DNA of 64,000 bases. Source: Ophioderma brevispina (lineage: Eukaryota; Echinodermata; Ophiuroidea; Amphilepidida; Ophiodermatidae). Location: the NCBI GenBank assembly GCA_023653785.1, contig JAMKCH010043991.1, forward strand, positions 1 to 64,000, given 5' to 3'. Under the pieces are notes generated by a model, which saw only the letters and a program-made list of their open reading frames with translations, was not told the origin of the DNA and searched no databases. Of the stretch, positions 11,783 through 22,993 are shown one piece after another. Within the stretch, counting starts at the first letter, position 1. Each line of letters opens with the position of its first letter. The position numbers and the translations under genes are program-made.

Positions 11783-11811
11783 AAGGGGGGGTCATTGGGT
11801 GTGAGACTGTA

Positions 11812-12163
11812 TTAAATGTGCAACAAAGATTTTTGAGGCACCAAATATTGTCATAAGTAATTTCATCTACACTAGACACTCAATAGACTTCCTTACCTTT
11901 GTACTTTGGCTACAGAAAGTCTTAAAGAGAGAAAAAAGGGTGATTATGATTTGCTTATATTTCAATATAAAACTAGGCTGATTCGTATTTGCTGCTATAC
12001 TAAATTTAAATGTTCACAACAATTTTTGTACCAGAGAAAACTTTCTCATCTTACTCCTTTCAGATGGGGTTATTTTTTTATGGACGTTTACATCAGGGCA
12101 AAAATGAGTACTTTTTGCTTTTTTGGGGGACACCGATATGTGAAATCTCTCATTGCACTTTCA
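11812..12163 (+). mobile_element. MITE family B, copy 2
   Basis: Left end TTAAATGTGCAACAAAGATTT and right end GTGAAATCTCTCATTGCACTTTC, with interior blocks in the same order as 10231-10585. The ends have decayed but still form an inverted repeat. Confidence 0.78.
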
Positions 12164-12374
12164 AAGGGATCAATCCATATCAAAAGCCACTGATTTATGT
12201 GTTATACCCCACATGATTTTTACACAAGGTTTGAATGATTAAAATATGATTAGAATTACATATATACATTTCATGAAGCGTGCGTTAAGTTTTTAATATT
12301 TTGTTTAAAACAGTTCCAAGTTTCCACATTTTCCTGGAGAAGATTGCAGCGCTAAAATGATTTTGTCTACCTAC

Positions 12375-12470
12375 CCTGATTGGCACTAGAGGCTTGGGAT
12401 TGGGTGGATGTCTCTTAGCTGGCTTAGGTAGCTTTCTTGGTGCGGTGATATAGGATCTTTGAACTGTAGA
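12375..12470 (-). CDS. Coding exon, basic proline-rich segment of an unrecognised protein
   Basis: Read on the minus strand, a pyrimidine-rich tract ends in CACTCCACAG at 12471. The exon then runs 96 bp, 32 codons without stop, and meets the donor AGG/GTAGGT at 12374. Both edges are phase 0. The peptide is basic and proline-rich, for example RKLPKPAKRHPPNPKPLVPI, with no catalytic motif. It follows the exon at 14698-14846, which also ends in phase 0, so the two join in frame. The splice sites and phase agreement are seen; that it is translated, and what the protein is, I cannot say. Such K/P-rich stretches are often linkers or SH3-binding regions, but that is only a possibility. The downstream continuation below 12.37 kb was not found. 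Confidence 0.6.
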
Positions 12471-13030
12471 CTGTGGAGTGTAAAGAACAACAACAAACAA
12501 GATATAATTTAAGGTAAGCCACTCAGTGCGTAACCAGCTTTTTGTGTTGCTAGGGCACAGGGGAGGAACAATATTTTTTTCAGGGGCAAGCATTGTGATG
12601 TGATCTTGAAACCCGCCCATCGCACAGAACAGTTTGAAAAAAATTTAAAAAATAGCTTAAGCTCTGTTATATTGTACTTATTTTTTGTCAGCTTGTATAA
12701 GGCATAACTTTTGATGTGTGTATCAAAGCAGAAGGTAAACAGTTATGGAACTAATCTTTCAAACTCTGCAGTGTTAGTAAAACCTCAAAATATAAATTTC
12801 CCACCATGTGGGGTTTTCCCTTCCATCACAGATTTAATGTTTGTTACATGTAGTGATATTCTGCACACTTGCTAATTTACAGTGAAAACAACATAGGCCC
12901 TATACTACTGTACGAACAAACTGAATATATGCCTTCCCCTAAAAATATATGTGCCCCCTTTTTGCCTTTGCCCCCCCAAAAAAATGGTTTCGACACTGTA
13001 ACCTATTTACTGCATTTATTGCTGGTCAAT
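12471..13030. other. Intron sequence with a CAGTG-CGTAACCAG remnant
   Basis: Near 12521-12600 CAGTGCGTAACCAGCTTTTT resembles the end of the element at 16755, so it is a piece of the same MITE group. Nothing else is recognised. Confidence 0.4.
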
Positions 13031-13389
13031 CAGAGGCGGAAATCCCGGGGGGATGGGGTGGATATATCCCCCCCCAATATGATTGGTGAGGGGGGATGGT
13101 CAATACGATCATCCCCCCAATGTTTGATTGCCATTCATGGTGTTTTATTTGCATCAAATTAAAATAACCTCAATATTTACCATAATAGCTTAAAAATGGA
13201 ACTTTTTCCGCGAGCTCGCGCAACCTTGTTATATTCCAAATTAATTTTAACAAATTTCCCTTCAAAGGGCAAAATTTTTGCTCGCTTCGCGCACACATGT
13301 GCTAGTATGGATCTTTTCATCAACCCCGTTTCATCATAATTTTCATCACCCCATCCCCCCCAATGTCAAAAAGAAATTTTACGCCACTG
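13031..13389. mobile_element. hAT-like MITE with CAGTGGCGTA-type ends
   Basis: A 359-bp element starts CAGAGGCGGAAATCCCGGGG and ends TTTTACGCCACTG, an inverted repeat of the CAGnGGCGnAA type. Flanks CTGGTCAAT (13022-13030) and CTGGTCATA (13390-13398) form an 8-9 bp imperfect target duplication, as expected for hAT elements. The interior has C and G runs and no coding frame. Confidence 0.65.
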
Positions 13390-13465
13390 CTGGTCATAGT
13401 AGTTTTCAAAAGCTATGGACTCTATGCAAAATAAACCTGCCAGTTTTTCCATAATATTTGGTAAG

Positions 13466-14017
13466 TTAAAAGCAACTTTTTTTGAGTGCGCCCCCAATTT
13501 TTCAAAATTTGATCATTTTGGCACAGTTACGTTGGCGATTGTCTAGGAACTATACCGCGAACGAGAAATGCTAAAAATGACGATTAATCAGAAAATAAGC
13601 GATTTTGTAATAAGATTTGGATCACATCTGACTTTAAACGGCAAAGCTGTGAACTGCTACGTTTGTGTCCGTCCATGATAATAGTGCCCCCCCGAGAAAA
13701 TAACCTCTAACTTTGATTTGCCTGAACCAATCAAACAACTAATGGATGAGGCGGAAGAACATGTACATGCGCTATTTCCTCCCCCGGCTATTTCACATGG
13801 AAGGCCGTTTCCAGCAGCCATTGAATTATTATTCGGGGATCCCTATAATAATTATTCCTAATTACAAAATCCTTCATTTGTGACACAGACCTGTTCGAGC
13901 TTAACCACAGGTATTTTTTTACTAGCCATACAAAATGCAACCGTGTAAAATCTAATTTTTTTTGAAAAATTGGGGGCGCTCTTCAAAAAAATAAAAATGT
14001 GCTAATATTGCCTTTAA
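13466..14017. mobile_element. MITE family H (TTAA-flanked, 552 bp)
   Basis: Left end TTAAAAGCAACTTTTTTTGA then GTGCGCCCCCAATTTTTCAAAA. The right end, reversed, is TTAAAGGCAATATTAGCACA followed by the same GCGCCCCCAATTTTTCAAAA block. TTAA lies at both edges. A single full copy in the window. Confidence 0.75.
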
Positions 14018-14697
14018 TATATGTCTATGAGAAGCTAAAATGCTAAAATATTCAATTTGATAACAAGTGACTTGAATTGACAGCTAGTTTACAGGGTACA
14101 GAGATACTCTACATTTCTAGTATTCTACGTGAGGAAATTTTGACTTTAAAAAATTTGCTCCTGCGGAAGAAAAAACTTTCTGGGACCCTGGTAACCTTCG
14201 ACTTTTTTTGACCAACTTGTTACTGGTTTTGAATTATTTGCATCCAAAACATAATGCTTAGGTTAGTGCTTTAATAACAGAAATTCACCAGTCCATTATA
14301 CTTAGGCCAGAAAAAGAAATATCAAACTGATTTAATATTTCTAGAAACCATAAGTTAATATCCAAGGAGCAATAAAGTGCCAACTCTCTAATACAAATAC
14401 AAGTGACCGCTTTTAAAATAAAAAATGATCCCAATGTGACAAATAATCTGTTAAAGAACTTGTGTGCTTTATGATTATATATACTCCAATTAGAATTCAC
14501 ACGTACTTGGTCAAACCATTCATTTCAAAACCAGTAACATAATGTTTTATGTGGGTTTGCACTTCATTGGCCCACCCCTTCAATTTTTGAGAAAAAATGG
14601 AAAATATTTTACTATTTAACGAGACACTGGCACATTTGAAAAATAGTGTGCCCTCAAGATATTTTGTACATAACATTCTAGGTGACAATACACTCAC
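14018..14697. other. Intron sequence with a short shared repeat
   Basis: GAGACACTGGCACATTTGAAAAATAGTG at 14621-14648 (read as GAGACACTGGCAC then ATTTGAAAAATAGTG) recurs at 32380-32405, where it follows TTAAA. It is a remnant of one more TTAA-type MITE. The rest is unassigned. Confidence 0.45.
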
Positions 14698-14846
14698 CAT
14701 AATGTCAGGCAAATTGATACCATTTGGCTGCGTCTCATGACTATCATTTCTGGTCTCATTCTGGGTACCACCACCAGAAGCCCCACCAACAGTAGCACTT
14801 TCTCTTACTAAGTTCTCCAATCTGTCCATTCTATTCTCCAATGTAC
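14698..14846 (-). CDS. Coding exon with short coiled coil, same gene as 18115-18346
   Basis: On the minus strand the acceptor is TTTAAATCATAG at 14847. The exon runs 149 bp and ends ATT-ATG/GTGAGT at 14697, a near-consensus donor. It starts with two bases that complete a Gly codon left by the exon at 18115, and ends in phase 0. The product begins TLENRMDRLENLVRES, a heptad-like amphipathic helix that may dimerise. It continues with a Gly/Ser-rich hinge (GGASGGGT), a polar Asn/Thr/Glu stretch, and closes with NGINLPDIM. I do not recognise the family. The splice signals, an open frame through the exon and matching phases on both sides make this the best-supported host exon in the left half. Confidence 0.68.
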
Positions 14847-14962
14847 CTATGATTTAAATTGAATTAGTTAGTGTGTAAGTACATATCACAAGTGAATTTT
14901 GAATCTAACTTATATTTTTTCTTGGATGCAAACAATTTTCGGTGTAAAGATTTGTTGTCAAA

Positions 14963-15606
14963 GGCCCGTATTCACAAAAGACCTTAGTCCTGCACTCCTG
15001 GCTTAATTCTTAGTCCAGGACTAAGTCTGTCTAGGAAGGGCCCTCTAATTATAAAAAAACAGAATATGAAAAAACTTTAAATCCACAATGGTAATTTTTT
15101 CCAAATTAAAAATGCCCATTTTGTCTCTAAACTGCTAGTGTTAGGTCATATCCACACCTTATATTACTATTCTTTGTGAAAAACAGACACTAACACATTT
15201 AAAGCGGTCCTGAAGATGCCATTTACAACTGTTTCTACACCTTTAAAAAGTCGGATCCTGACTTTTATTAGTAAACAAAGCATTAAAATCATCATTTCTT
15301 GACAAATATGATATATGTTAAACTTAGCCATCACTTACAGGGGTCTTTACTACAACAATATCCAATACAAGAGTGCAAAAAAATGCACTTTGATGAAAAA
15401 TGGGGGTGCGATTTGTTTACATTTTTTAAATCACTGATAATGTCTTTAAATAGGTTAGTTCTCAGCTTTGAATGTCTTTCTTTGCATATTTTCAGAAATA
15501 AAAACTAATTTTATTATAGGAAGAACAAATTTAGAGTTCTCTCCCTAGTAGACTAAGTCCTGGACTAAGAGCTAAGCCAGGACTAAGTTATTTGTGAATA
15601 TGGGCC
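14963..15606. mobile_element. Long-TIR MITE in the intron (644 bp)
   Basis: The left arm GGCCCGTATTCACAAAAGAC and the following CTTAGTCC...TTAGTCCAGGACTAAGTCT block are mirrored at the right end (AGACTAAGTCCTGGACTAAG...TTTGTGAATATGGGCC). The arms are about 70 bp long and contain the inner palindrome TTAGTCCAGGACTAA. The interior holds a second element at 15199-15449. Non-coding. Confidence 0.85.
15199..15449. mobile_element. Family-A-related element nested in the long-TIR MITE
   Basis: The right end AATCACTGATAATGTCTTTAA differs at one base from family A (5970-6346), and TTAA lies at both edges. The left end TTAAAGCGGTCCTGAAGATG is not family A, so this is either a recombinant or a related subfamily. 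Confidence 0.55.
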
Positions 15607-15673
15607 AGGGTGTCTTGAACAGTTGCCAATATTCAAATAGCTGTTGTTTCATTATTTCTTTTGTCACTGTTAT

Positions 15674-15819
15674 CAGGCGCGGATCTAGGGAGGGAGCGGA
15701 GGGGGCGCGCGCCTCCCGGTAATTCTGCAAAATCTTGCAAAATCAGCCCATTTTGGACAGGTTTAGCGTTTCAGCCCCCTGGTAATTTTGACGTTTTTCA
15801 AATCCTGGATCCGCCCCTG
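15674..15819 (+). mobile_element. Short MITE with CAGGGGCGGATCCAGG ends and 5-bp duplication
   Basis: A 146-bp element from CAGGCGCGGATCTAGG to CCTGGATCCGCCCCTG. GTTAT flanks both sides (15669-15673 and 15820-15824), a perfect 5-bp target duplication. A second copy lies at 58894-59029 with its own 5-bp duplication. Shared interior: GGTAATTCTGCAAAnTCTTG and AGCCCATTTTGGACA. Too short to code. Confidence 0.92.
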
Positions 15820-16754
15820 GTTATGTAATTATCTATTCAAAGTTTGTAGCACTGAACAGTAAACTAAACTGGTACAATATTATTATACTCCTAGGCAAAT
15901 CAGTAATTAAATTTATATAAAGAATAATAATTTGAGAAACAGAGAACATTTCATATGCATGCTTCATCACGAGAGAACAAAACATTCATGATATAAACCT
16001 TAAAAAAATCCTACTGTGACTTAAGGCATACTTTGGACCATTCATCAGAATCTGGGTCGTAATGAAACCCCTGATATTGCTCTCATAAAGAGCAAACAGG
16101 AAGATACAAAATTAAAAATTAACAGAAATGAAGTAAGGAAAATGTCATTTATCCCTGAGAAAACTGTTCATTATTATGCACTGTATTAAAGTGATGTTAT
16201 TTTTCTAATTACCTTTCTGGGACACCCTGTGCCTTATCATTTTTTGTAACAACACCAAAAGGGGGGCACCACCCCAGGATTTTCTATAAATTTGGTACCT
16301 TAGGATAGCTTAGTTTTTCTTTCCATTTGGATCAAATAAGGACAATTATTCCCATTATGACACCACTATGATGTCATAAGGCAAGTATGAAATTACTGGA
16401 TATGTGTTTTGGTGTAGAAATAGGAAGAGAAAGAAAAGTATATTGCCATTTTAATGGCTTAATAAAAAATATGGCACTAAAATGCTCCGTGTATAATAAA
16501 ACTAGTCATTTCCCATCTAGAGCAAAGAATACACACAAATCTGATATTCCTAACTTTCTTTGATGAAAATTGAATTTCTGCCTATTCTAAACTGTATCTT
16601 TAGAAATGTAGAGTTTTGCTGCCATGAAAATGATATAATTCTGATGTAATATCGGGCATGAACTCGGTAGTCCTTTTGGTATCAATGGATAGGGTCGACC
16701 ATAGCTTTCTTTTGGTACCAAAATCAAGTATCTGCAGCATTCTCCTGTCATACT
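15820..16754. other. Unassigned intron sequence
   Basis: AT-rich, with no recognised element or exon. Confidence 0.5.
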
Positions 16755-17397
16755 CAGTGGCGTAACCAGCTTTTTCTGAGCAAGGGGGCACATATATATT
16801 CATGGGGAAAGCATATATATGAAAGTTATTAAGCTATTATGTTGCTTTCACTCAGGCCCGTAGCCAGGAATTTATTTGGGGGGATGCGGATTTGCCAGAA
16901 GTGGACCTTTTTTGTCAAAAAATTTTTTTTTTTGCTTCGGGCTCGCTACGCTCGCAGGTTGCCCTAAAATGTTGCACACATCAACCGTATCGTATCCAAA
17001 ATCTTATAGTGGGGGGGGTGGGGGGGTGTGACAGGATGAACATCATCGGCGTTAACTAAACAGTATAATATAGTATTAATTGCGCACTGCAGAGTGTTGA
17101 CAAGTGCATTTACCAATAGTATTCAGATAACCAAAACACTTAAATCACAGCTTTTACACAGGCGCAAAAAATTAAACAAAAACACGACAAAGCCGGACCT
17201 TTAACATGATAAGGCGGACCTTTGTCATTTTTTGGGGGAGTTGCGTCGCACCCTCCTCACCCCAACTGGGCTACGACCCCGGCTTTCACTGTTATATTGG
17301 CACTTGTGCCAAAAACACTACTTCCACAGGGAAAAGAAGGGGGAAAGAGTTTCCGCAGTAGGGGCAGCTCCCCCTGGTCTCCTCTGGTTACGCCCTG
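16755..17397. mobile_element. hAT-like MITE with CAGTGGCGTAACCAG ends (composite)
   Basis: The left end CAGTGGCGTAACCAG and right end CTGGTTACGCCCTG are inverted repeats. The flanks TCATACT and CCATACT form a 7-bp imperfect duplication. Inside, from about 16854, another repeat begins (CAGGCCCGTAGCCAGGAAT, followed by a GGGGGGATGCGGA stretch), so the element carries a nested insertion. No coding frame is convincing. Confidence 0.65.
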
Positions 17398-18114
17398 CCA
17401 TACTAAAAACATGTTGGTACTTCTCTCCTGAAAAAAGGGGGTTACCACCCCTCCATCACTTCTGGATCACCCTGTACTTTAGATTCTCCTGAGAGTGGCT
17501 TGGTTTTGCATGAAGGAGTGTAAAATATCAATACGTGTATCCTGGGTTTCCTACCGGAAATCATTTTTTTACTCATACAACTGAAATTCCTATCCCACAC
17601 TGCACCACCGATGTACGAGTAGATATGTGTCACTCCATGCACGCTCGGCGGTTAGTGCGATTCCTTTAAACTACGCGCACATTTAATTTGTGGCGCAAAA
17701 ATTACAATGCAATCAAAGAGTATTCGTTACTGGTAAAATTTATGTACAGCATCGCAAACGGTTTTCGCACAGTTATGACAGAAAAATGACCGTAATGCAC
17801 AAAACACACCATAGCATAAATGCGCTATTTATTTTAATCTACTCCTACATTAAAAAACATTGGTGCATTGTGGGATAGGAATTTCGTAAAAAAATGATTC
17901 TGGTAGGAAACCCGGAGCCATGTATTGACAATTACATTATAAGTCATTTGACCCCAGGAAAAACGGATTTGTATGGTTTCCAACGAAAACAAACTAGAAG
18001 AGGCGGTGGGTGTACCCACCCCCTTCCCTTTATTGTAATGATGATAATGGGCCCCCCCCCCAATAGAAAGTATATAGTAATGAACTTTCACATCAGATAT
18101 TTTTTTGGACTCAC
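17398..18114. other. Intron sequence, unassigned
   Basis: AT-rich, with C-rich bits at 18005-18062. No element boundaries found. Confidence 0.45.
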
Positions 18115-18346
18115 CCAACTTCTTGAGTGTGGCATCAATCTTGTAATTGATGGTACTAGTGGGGCCCAGCTTCAACCAGATGTTCCTCATCATCATGTTC
18201 TCATCCCTAGAATGCACCACCTTCAGCAAAAGACTGATTGCTAGTTGATATTGCATAGTTTTAGGGTGGAGTCGAGGCGAGGATTGCGGGGGAGACGGAG
18301 GAGCTTGTGGGTGGCTAGGATGAGGCCATCGTGGTTTCTGTAGTCT
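18115..18346 (-). CDS. Coding exon, proline-rich then helical segment, unrecognised protein
   Basis: On the minus strand the frame is closed upstream by a TAA, and the first usable acceptor is TTAACAG (exon from 18346), with alternatives a few codons later. It stays open for 77 codons and ends AAG-TTG-G/GTGAGT at 18114, phase 1, matching the start of the exon at 14846. The peptide has a Pro/Ser-rich head (QAPPSPPQSSPRLHPKT), then a helix-like AISLLLKVVHSRDENMMMRN and a segment ending NYKIDATLKKLG. I do not recognise the domain. The next exon upstream is unknown; a weak candidate lies at 44015-44118. The exact 5' edge is uncertain by up to about 40 bases. Confidence 0.62.
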
Positions 18347-19705
18347 CTGTTAACTGAAATGCTGAAATAAAATTAGATTTATTTTAGCATGGTTTGCCAT
18401 CCCTAGTCATTTCTAGGGGCAAGTTCCTGGTCATTCCAAAGAGCATGTTCCCAGAACTGCAGACAGCAGCACAAACAAGGCCCAGCACAGTCGCAAAGGT
18501 TGCATTCCACGGAGGTTTTTCTCCCTTTTTTTTTTTTTCATTTTTTTCATCCTCTTTTTTTCCTTTTTTGCCCATTGTTTCACAGATACTCTTTATCCCT
18601 GGGCCCAGCATATATTAAAATTGTTATTATAGTATAGGCCTATGTTTGTGCAGAAAAAAATAAAACGCCAGTGTTTGTTGTGTACCCATGCCCATGTCCA
18701 GGTGTTCATGAACGAATTGCCCCCCTCACATGAAAATTTTTCTGTGAAAATATATCCCTTACAGAAACCATTTTTTTCGGTGAAAATTATCCATTTTCAG
18801 TAACAATATACCTCTAACAGGACATTTGCAGTAAAATCATATCCCAAGAGGGCTATATTCACATATTTTTTAACACATGACTAAAATTTTTTTACAAATA
18901 TGGCCTTTAAAGAACCTAGACTACTCTGTAATTCCATTTGTTTTTTTTTTTTTTTTTTTTTTTTTGTTTATTTTTAACTTTACTTTTTTTCCAGGTGTGT
19001 GTGTGTGTTTTCCCCATAGGCCTCTTGCAAGAGAATGATTAAAAATAGCTGAGGGTAGAGGTCGGCGATAACTACTAACCGTGAGAATTTCACTTTAATT
19101 GGAAATCCCCAATGCCCAAGTCGAGCAGATCGTGTCCTACCCTCCCCCTGACTTTTAAATCATGCAGGCAATTGAGGGGTGGCGATAACTACTCTCCCCT
19201 TTAACTTTTCACTTCACCATATACGGGCGGGCCATACCTGGGCAATTGAAATTTCTCGAGGGAGTGGTCAATGAACTTTCTCGGGTCCACACCTAGCGGG
19301 ATCATAAAGGGAGCCATCTATTGAATGATTGAAGGAGCCATTTATTGAATGATTACCTATGTCCGCAAAAGCCGGTAATGTGGAAACGTGCCCTTTCTCC
19401 ATGAAGGTCCCTGAGCGTATCTTTTTTTGTGGTATAATGCCATGTCATAAGGGATCTTAGGCCTAATTATCTTAGTTACGGCGTAAATTGCGTCACGATA
19501 TTAGAAATAGAAGAAAATGACAATAATAATAATAATAGATAATGATGATAATACTAGGTTAAATAAGATGGGACAGCACACAAAAATAAATTTAAAAAAA
19601 TGCAAAAATCGACTATGGCATAGTCTATAAAGAACCATAAATTATAAGAAAATAACACTTTTGCTTTGTGTGAAAAAAATACACTCAGGGGATATTGCCG
19701 ACATG
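18347..19705. other. Unassigned stretch with poly(T) and a short repeat pair
   Basis: A run of 25 T lies at 18941-18965, followed by a short GT repeat near 18996-19008. The segment 19100-19190 (CCCCAATGCCCAAGTCGA, CAGATCGTGTC) resembles 40680-40750, so it is an interspersed repeat. A minus-strand Lys/Glu-rich open frame at 18384-18611 arises from a T-rich tract and is not credible. Confidence 0.5.
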
Positions 19706-20051
19706 TTAAAGGGGCATTTCGTGATCCACAGCCTCGTCCCCCCGACTTACCTCAAAAAAGTTGAGATTTTCATATCATCTGAACCGTCAACATTAGTAAT
19801 CCATGTGTGCCAAATCTTACGTGCAAATTTGGCCGTGTCTGTAAGTAATTCGCAATTTTGTATTTTCTGTCCATAAACGGACAGGAATTATAGCACAGTG
19901 GCCTATGGGACAGTGGGAAATGAGCATTTTCTCATAACACAAAATCGCAAAGTCGGGATCAGCTAAAAAACTGTGAATAAACTTTTCTCAAGTATATCTA
20001 GTGAACAATGAATAAAACAGAAGGGGCTGGAAACATGAAATGCACCTTCAA
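19706..20051. mobile_element. MITE family F (TTAA-type, 346 bp)
   Basis: The left end TTAAAGGGGCATTTCGTGAT is mirrored by the right end CATGAAATGCACCTTCAA, where the last TTAA has one change. The inverted repeat extends through CAGCC/GGCTG. Non-coding. Confidence 0.75.
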
Positions 20052-20929
20052 GTTCATTTTGCTATTTATATTAATGAATCAGTCACACTCTTAACTAAAT
20101 TTGATACCTCTGGCGGGACTGAAACTTGATTACTGTGAATTTGATACCCCTAGAGGTAGTCCCGCATTTGCAGCTAGTCCCGTTTTTTTTCTTTTTTGAA
20201 TGAGCATGGGTACCCGACCAAAATCCAAGAACCCCCATCCCTGAGTTACATTCACATGGGAAAAGGGCTGATTATCATGAATGTCCAGTCAAATATGATT
20301 TGCAACTGTTTTGACTTGCCATTTCCCCAATATGAGCCATTTCTGGGGAAAATCCTTCTGAAAAAATGTTTTTAAAATGCATTTCACATTTAGATTTTTG
20401 GACTACCTACTGGAAACAAACTTGATTTTTTTGGCGTTATGACTCTATCATACTTTTGCGATATTTTACCAATTATGTGACATTTGATCTGTAAATACAG
20501 AAATTGGCTGGTTTTCATGGTAAATATTGCCATCAAAATTGGGAAACGCCATTGATGTAATATGAACCTTTCTTAACATGTTTTTTTCATTTATATGGAG
20601 CTTAAAGATCATTTTATTTAAGTTTAGGGAAATGGTAGTGGAAATTGGACTTCCTAAACTACAGGAATAGTCTTAAAATGATGAGTTGTTATATGGAAAC
20701 AGGTTTTTTTTTGACATCTGATATGTCAAATCTTTTTGTACTTCAAAAACTAAAACTACTCTAATTCCATAACAAAAATTTATGTGGAAAATTGCTTTTA
20801 GTTGTTTTGTTAATTAGCCGGTCAGCAATTAGTACATCCTTGAACAAATCGAATATTTCAAATTTTAGGGACAAAAAATGATATGTGAAATTTCTTATTG
20901 CACATTTAAACTAAAATTGCTCCTAGCTT
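20052..20929. other. Unassigned spacer
   Basis: AT-rich. The tail at 20870-20905 (GATATGTGAAATTTCTTATTGCACA) resembles the right end of family B, so a worn copy may be present, but I cannot place its left end. Confidence 0.4.
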
Positions 20930-21130
20930 CATTTTCCTGGTTGGACATGATTTTGAGGCGATTTTCCAAGTTGGAGGTGAAACACAGCTGTTTGACCCCA
21001 TTCAAATGGTCTCTTTTATTTTTAGAGCAATTTTAAGCAATGGCGACACAATTTTGACAACTGATATAAGTAGGGACATGCAAGACCTTCGCAAAAATCA
21101 GAAAAATCCATTGCGGGAATCTTGCCATAT
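20930..21130 (+). repeat. Interspersed repeat, copy of 43080-43260
   Basis: It shares GAGCAATTTTAAGCAnTGGC, ACACAATTTTGACAACTGAT and ATAAGTAGGGAnATG in order with 43125-43200, and similar bases for about 60 bp on each side. Confidence 0.8.
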
Positions 21131-21196
21131 AGGCCTACAAAGGTCGTAATTTGTATGTTATAGCGCCCTCTATACGCTTATTTCCCATAGAAAGAC

Positions 21197-21453
21197 CACT
21201 GACCTCTACACATGGATAGCGGGTCTGTGTCGCCAATTGAAACATTAGGAAGTTGGTTTTTGACCTATACAATATGGCGGGAAACAATGCATACACCTTG
21301 TCAAACAATAGAACATCTTTGTGGAATATGTGCATCAGCAGGTGTATGCATTTTTTCCGCCATATTGTATAGGTCAAAAACCAACTTCCTGTTGTTTCAC
21401 TAGGCGACCATTCAACTGTGCGGCAGCCCGCTATCCATGTGTAGAGGTCAGTG
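21197..21453. repeat. 257-bp foldback (inverted repeat)
   Basis: The left arm (CACTGACCTCTACACATGGA, then GGAAGTTGGTTTTTGACCTA, TACAATATGGCGG, TGCATACACCT) is mirrored by the right arm ending TCCATGTGTAGAGGTCAGTG. The arms are about 105 bp and nearly identical apart from an asymmetric CTGTGTCGCC segment. The loop is about 40 bases. The frames open on both strands here are by-products of the symmetry. Confidence 0.9.
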
Positions 21454-22880
21454 AGAAAGACGTGTAAAACTAGATATTGATGAAAAATCATATTTGCCCG
21501 CAATGAAATTTCACCAAATTTACACAGGATGTAGTTAGTGGCATAAATACTCCAACTTAGTCGTCAAAAGTGTGTCGCTGTTGATATTTTTTGTTTTATT
21601 CTCGTTTTGTCATAATAAATGAGACTATCAAACAGCTGTGGAAAATTCCCTGTGACTGTGAGATGTGACTTGTGTCTTACAAAAGATATGTCTCAAACCA
21701 TCTTTGCAGGACATGTCTTATAGTTTGTCTCCAGGCAGGACACTTGATTATATTTCATGTCTAAACTCAAGACACTTGATTATATCTCACATCTTAATTT
21801 ATCAAGACATTTGTGATGCGATCTGGGAAAACCTGCCACATGGTGGGAAATTTATATTTTGAGTTTTTACTATCACTGCAGAGTTTGAAATATTACGTTT
21901 TCATAACTGTTTATTTCTTTCTTCTTTGATACACACACGTCAAAAGTTACGCCTTATACAATCTGACAAAAAATAAAGTACAATATAACAGATTTTAAGG
22001 TATTTTCTTTATTTTTTTCAAAACTGTCCTGTGCGACATGTGGCGGGTTTCCCAGATCACATCACATTTGCTAAGACACATTTTTACAGTGTACAACAGG
22101 ATAGTTCAAATGCAGTATTATTTGTTGACTTTTGCAGTTTTGTGGTTTGTATAAATCAGTTACAAATAGTCTACTCCAAAGACATTTTAAAACCAGTGGC
22201 ATAGCTAATGGAGGGGCAAGGGGGAAGAGCGCCCCCTTAAAAAATGAGGAAAATTGGGAAATGTTGATGAAAATCTTGCAAAATCAGCCTTTTTTTGGGG
22301 GGGGGGGTCGAACCCTATATTTACCCGCCATTTGGGATGACTTTTCCCCTGACCGGGTGTGGACTTTTGAGCCCTTGGAACCACAAGGCTGCCTACACCA
22401 TTGTTTAAAACATGTCTCTTGATTTCTTTCTCAAACTCTGAACAAATTCTCTGTCACCAAAAGATGGTGTCTTCTTGTTTTGGATCAGATAGTGACCTGC
22501 ACACCTATGAGATGACTTAATTTGTTGCTTCTCATTAGTGCCTCATGATTGTAAGTGCCAGGCTGTCTGACCCTTATTCAATCAAATACTTTTCAGTGCA
22601 TGGATATGGCCTTACTACTCATCATCTATTGGCCAGAATTGGATCCCTTAACGATGATTCAGCTAATTACACATTTATCGTGATTTTTGGATAAATACCC
22701 ATATAACTCTATGGTGAGGTCACAAGGCACAAGTCAGTTTTCAAAGTAGTAGACCCTTTTTCTGTCCGTTGGCGGTCACTGCCACTGGATGATTAGCTAT
22801 GGGTCATGTTGAAGCCTTCTTCGCTGCGGCCCCTGTTAAGTCAATCACCTGTTTGGCTAACTGATTCAACAACTTAGTCC
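21454..22880. other. Unassigned, with a CAGTGGCATAGC-type repeat near 22196
   Basis: At 22194-22330 ACCAGTGGCATAGCTAATGG followed by G runs and CTTGCAAAATCAGCCTTTTT resembles the CAGTGGCGTA group and the interior of the 15674 element. Short direct repeats (GGACACTTGATTATAT, GACACTTGATTATATCTCA) occur at 21739-21790. No coding evidence. Confidence 0.45.
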
Positions 22881-22993
22881 CAACATGTTTTTTAAACAAC
22901 CACAGTGAACAATCTTGAAGACCCACCCTCAATTCTATAGCGGCTGAAGCCTACGCCATCGGAACTTTCCCCTTATGGCACGGCAACCAAAGT

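Noticed and set aside
18384..18611. 75-codon minus-strand frame with a Lys-rich head
   Set aside because: The head is a T-rich tract, and the tail shows no splice partner with the exon just downstream.
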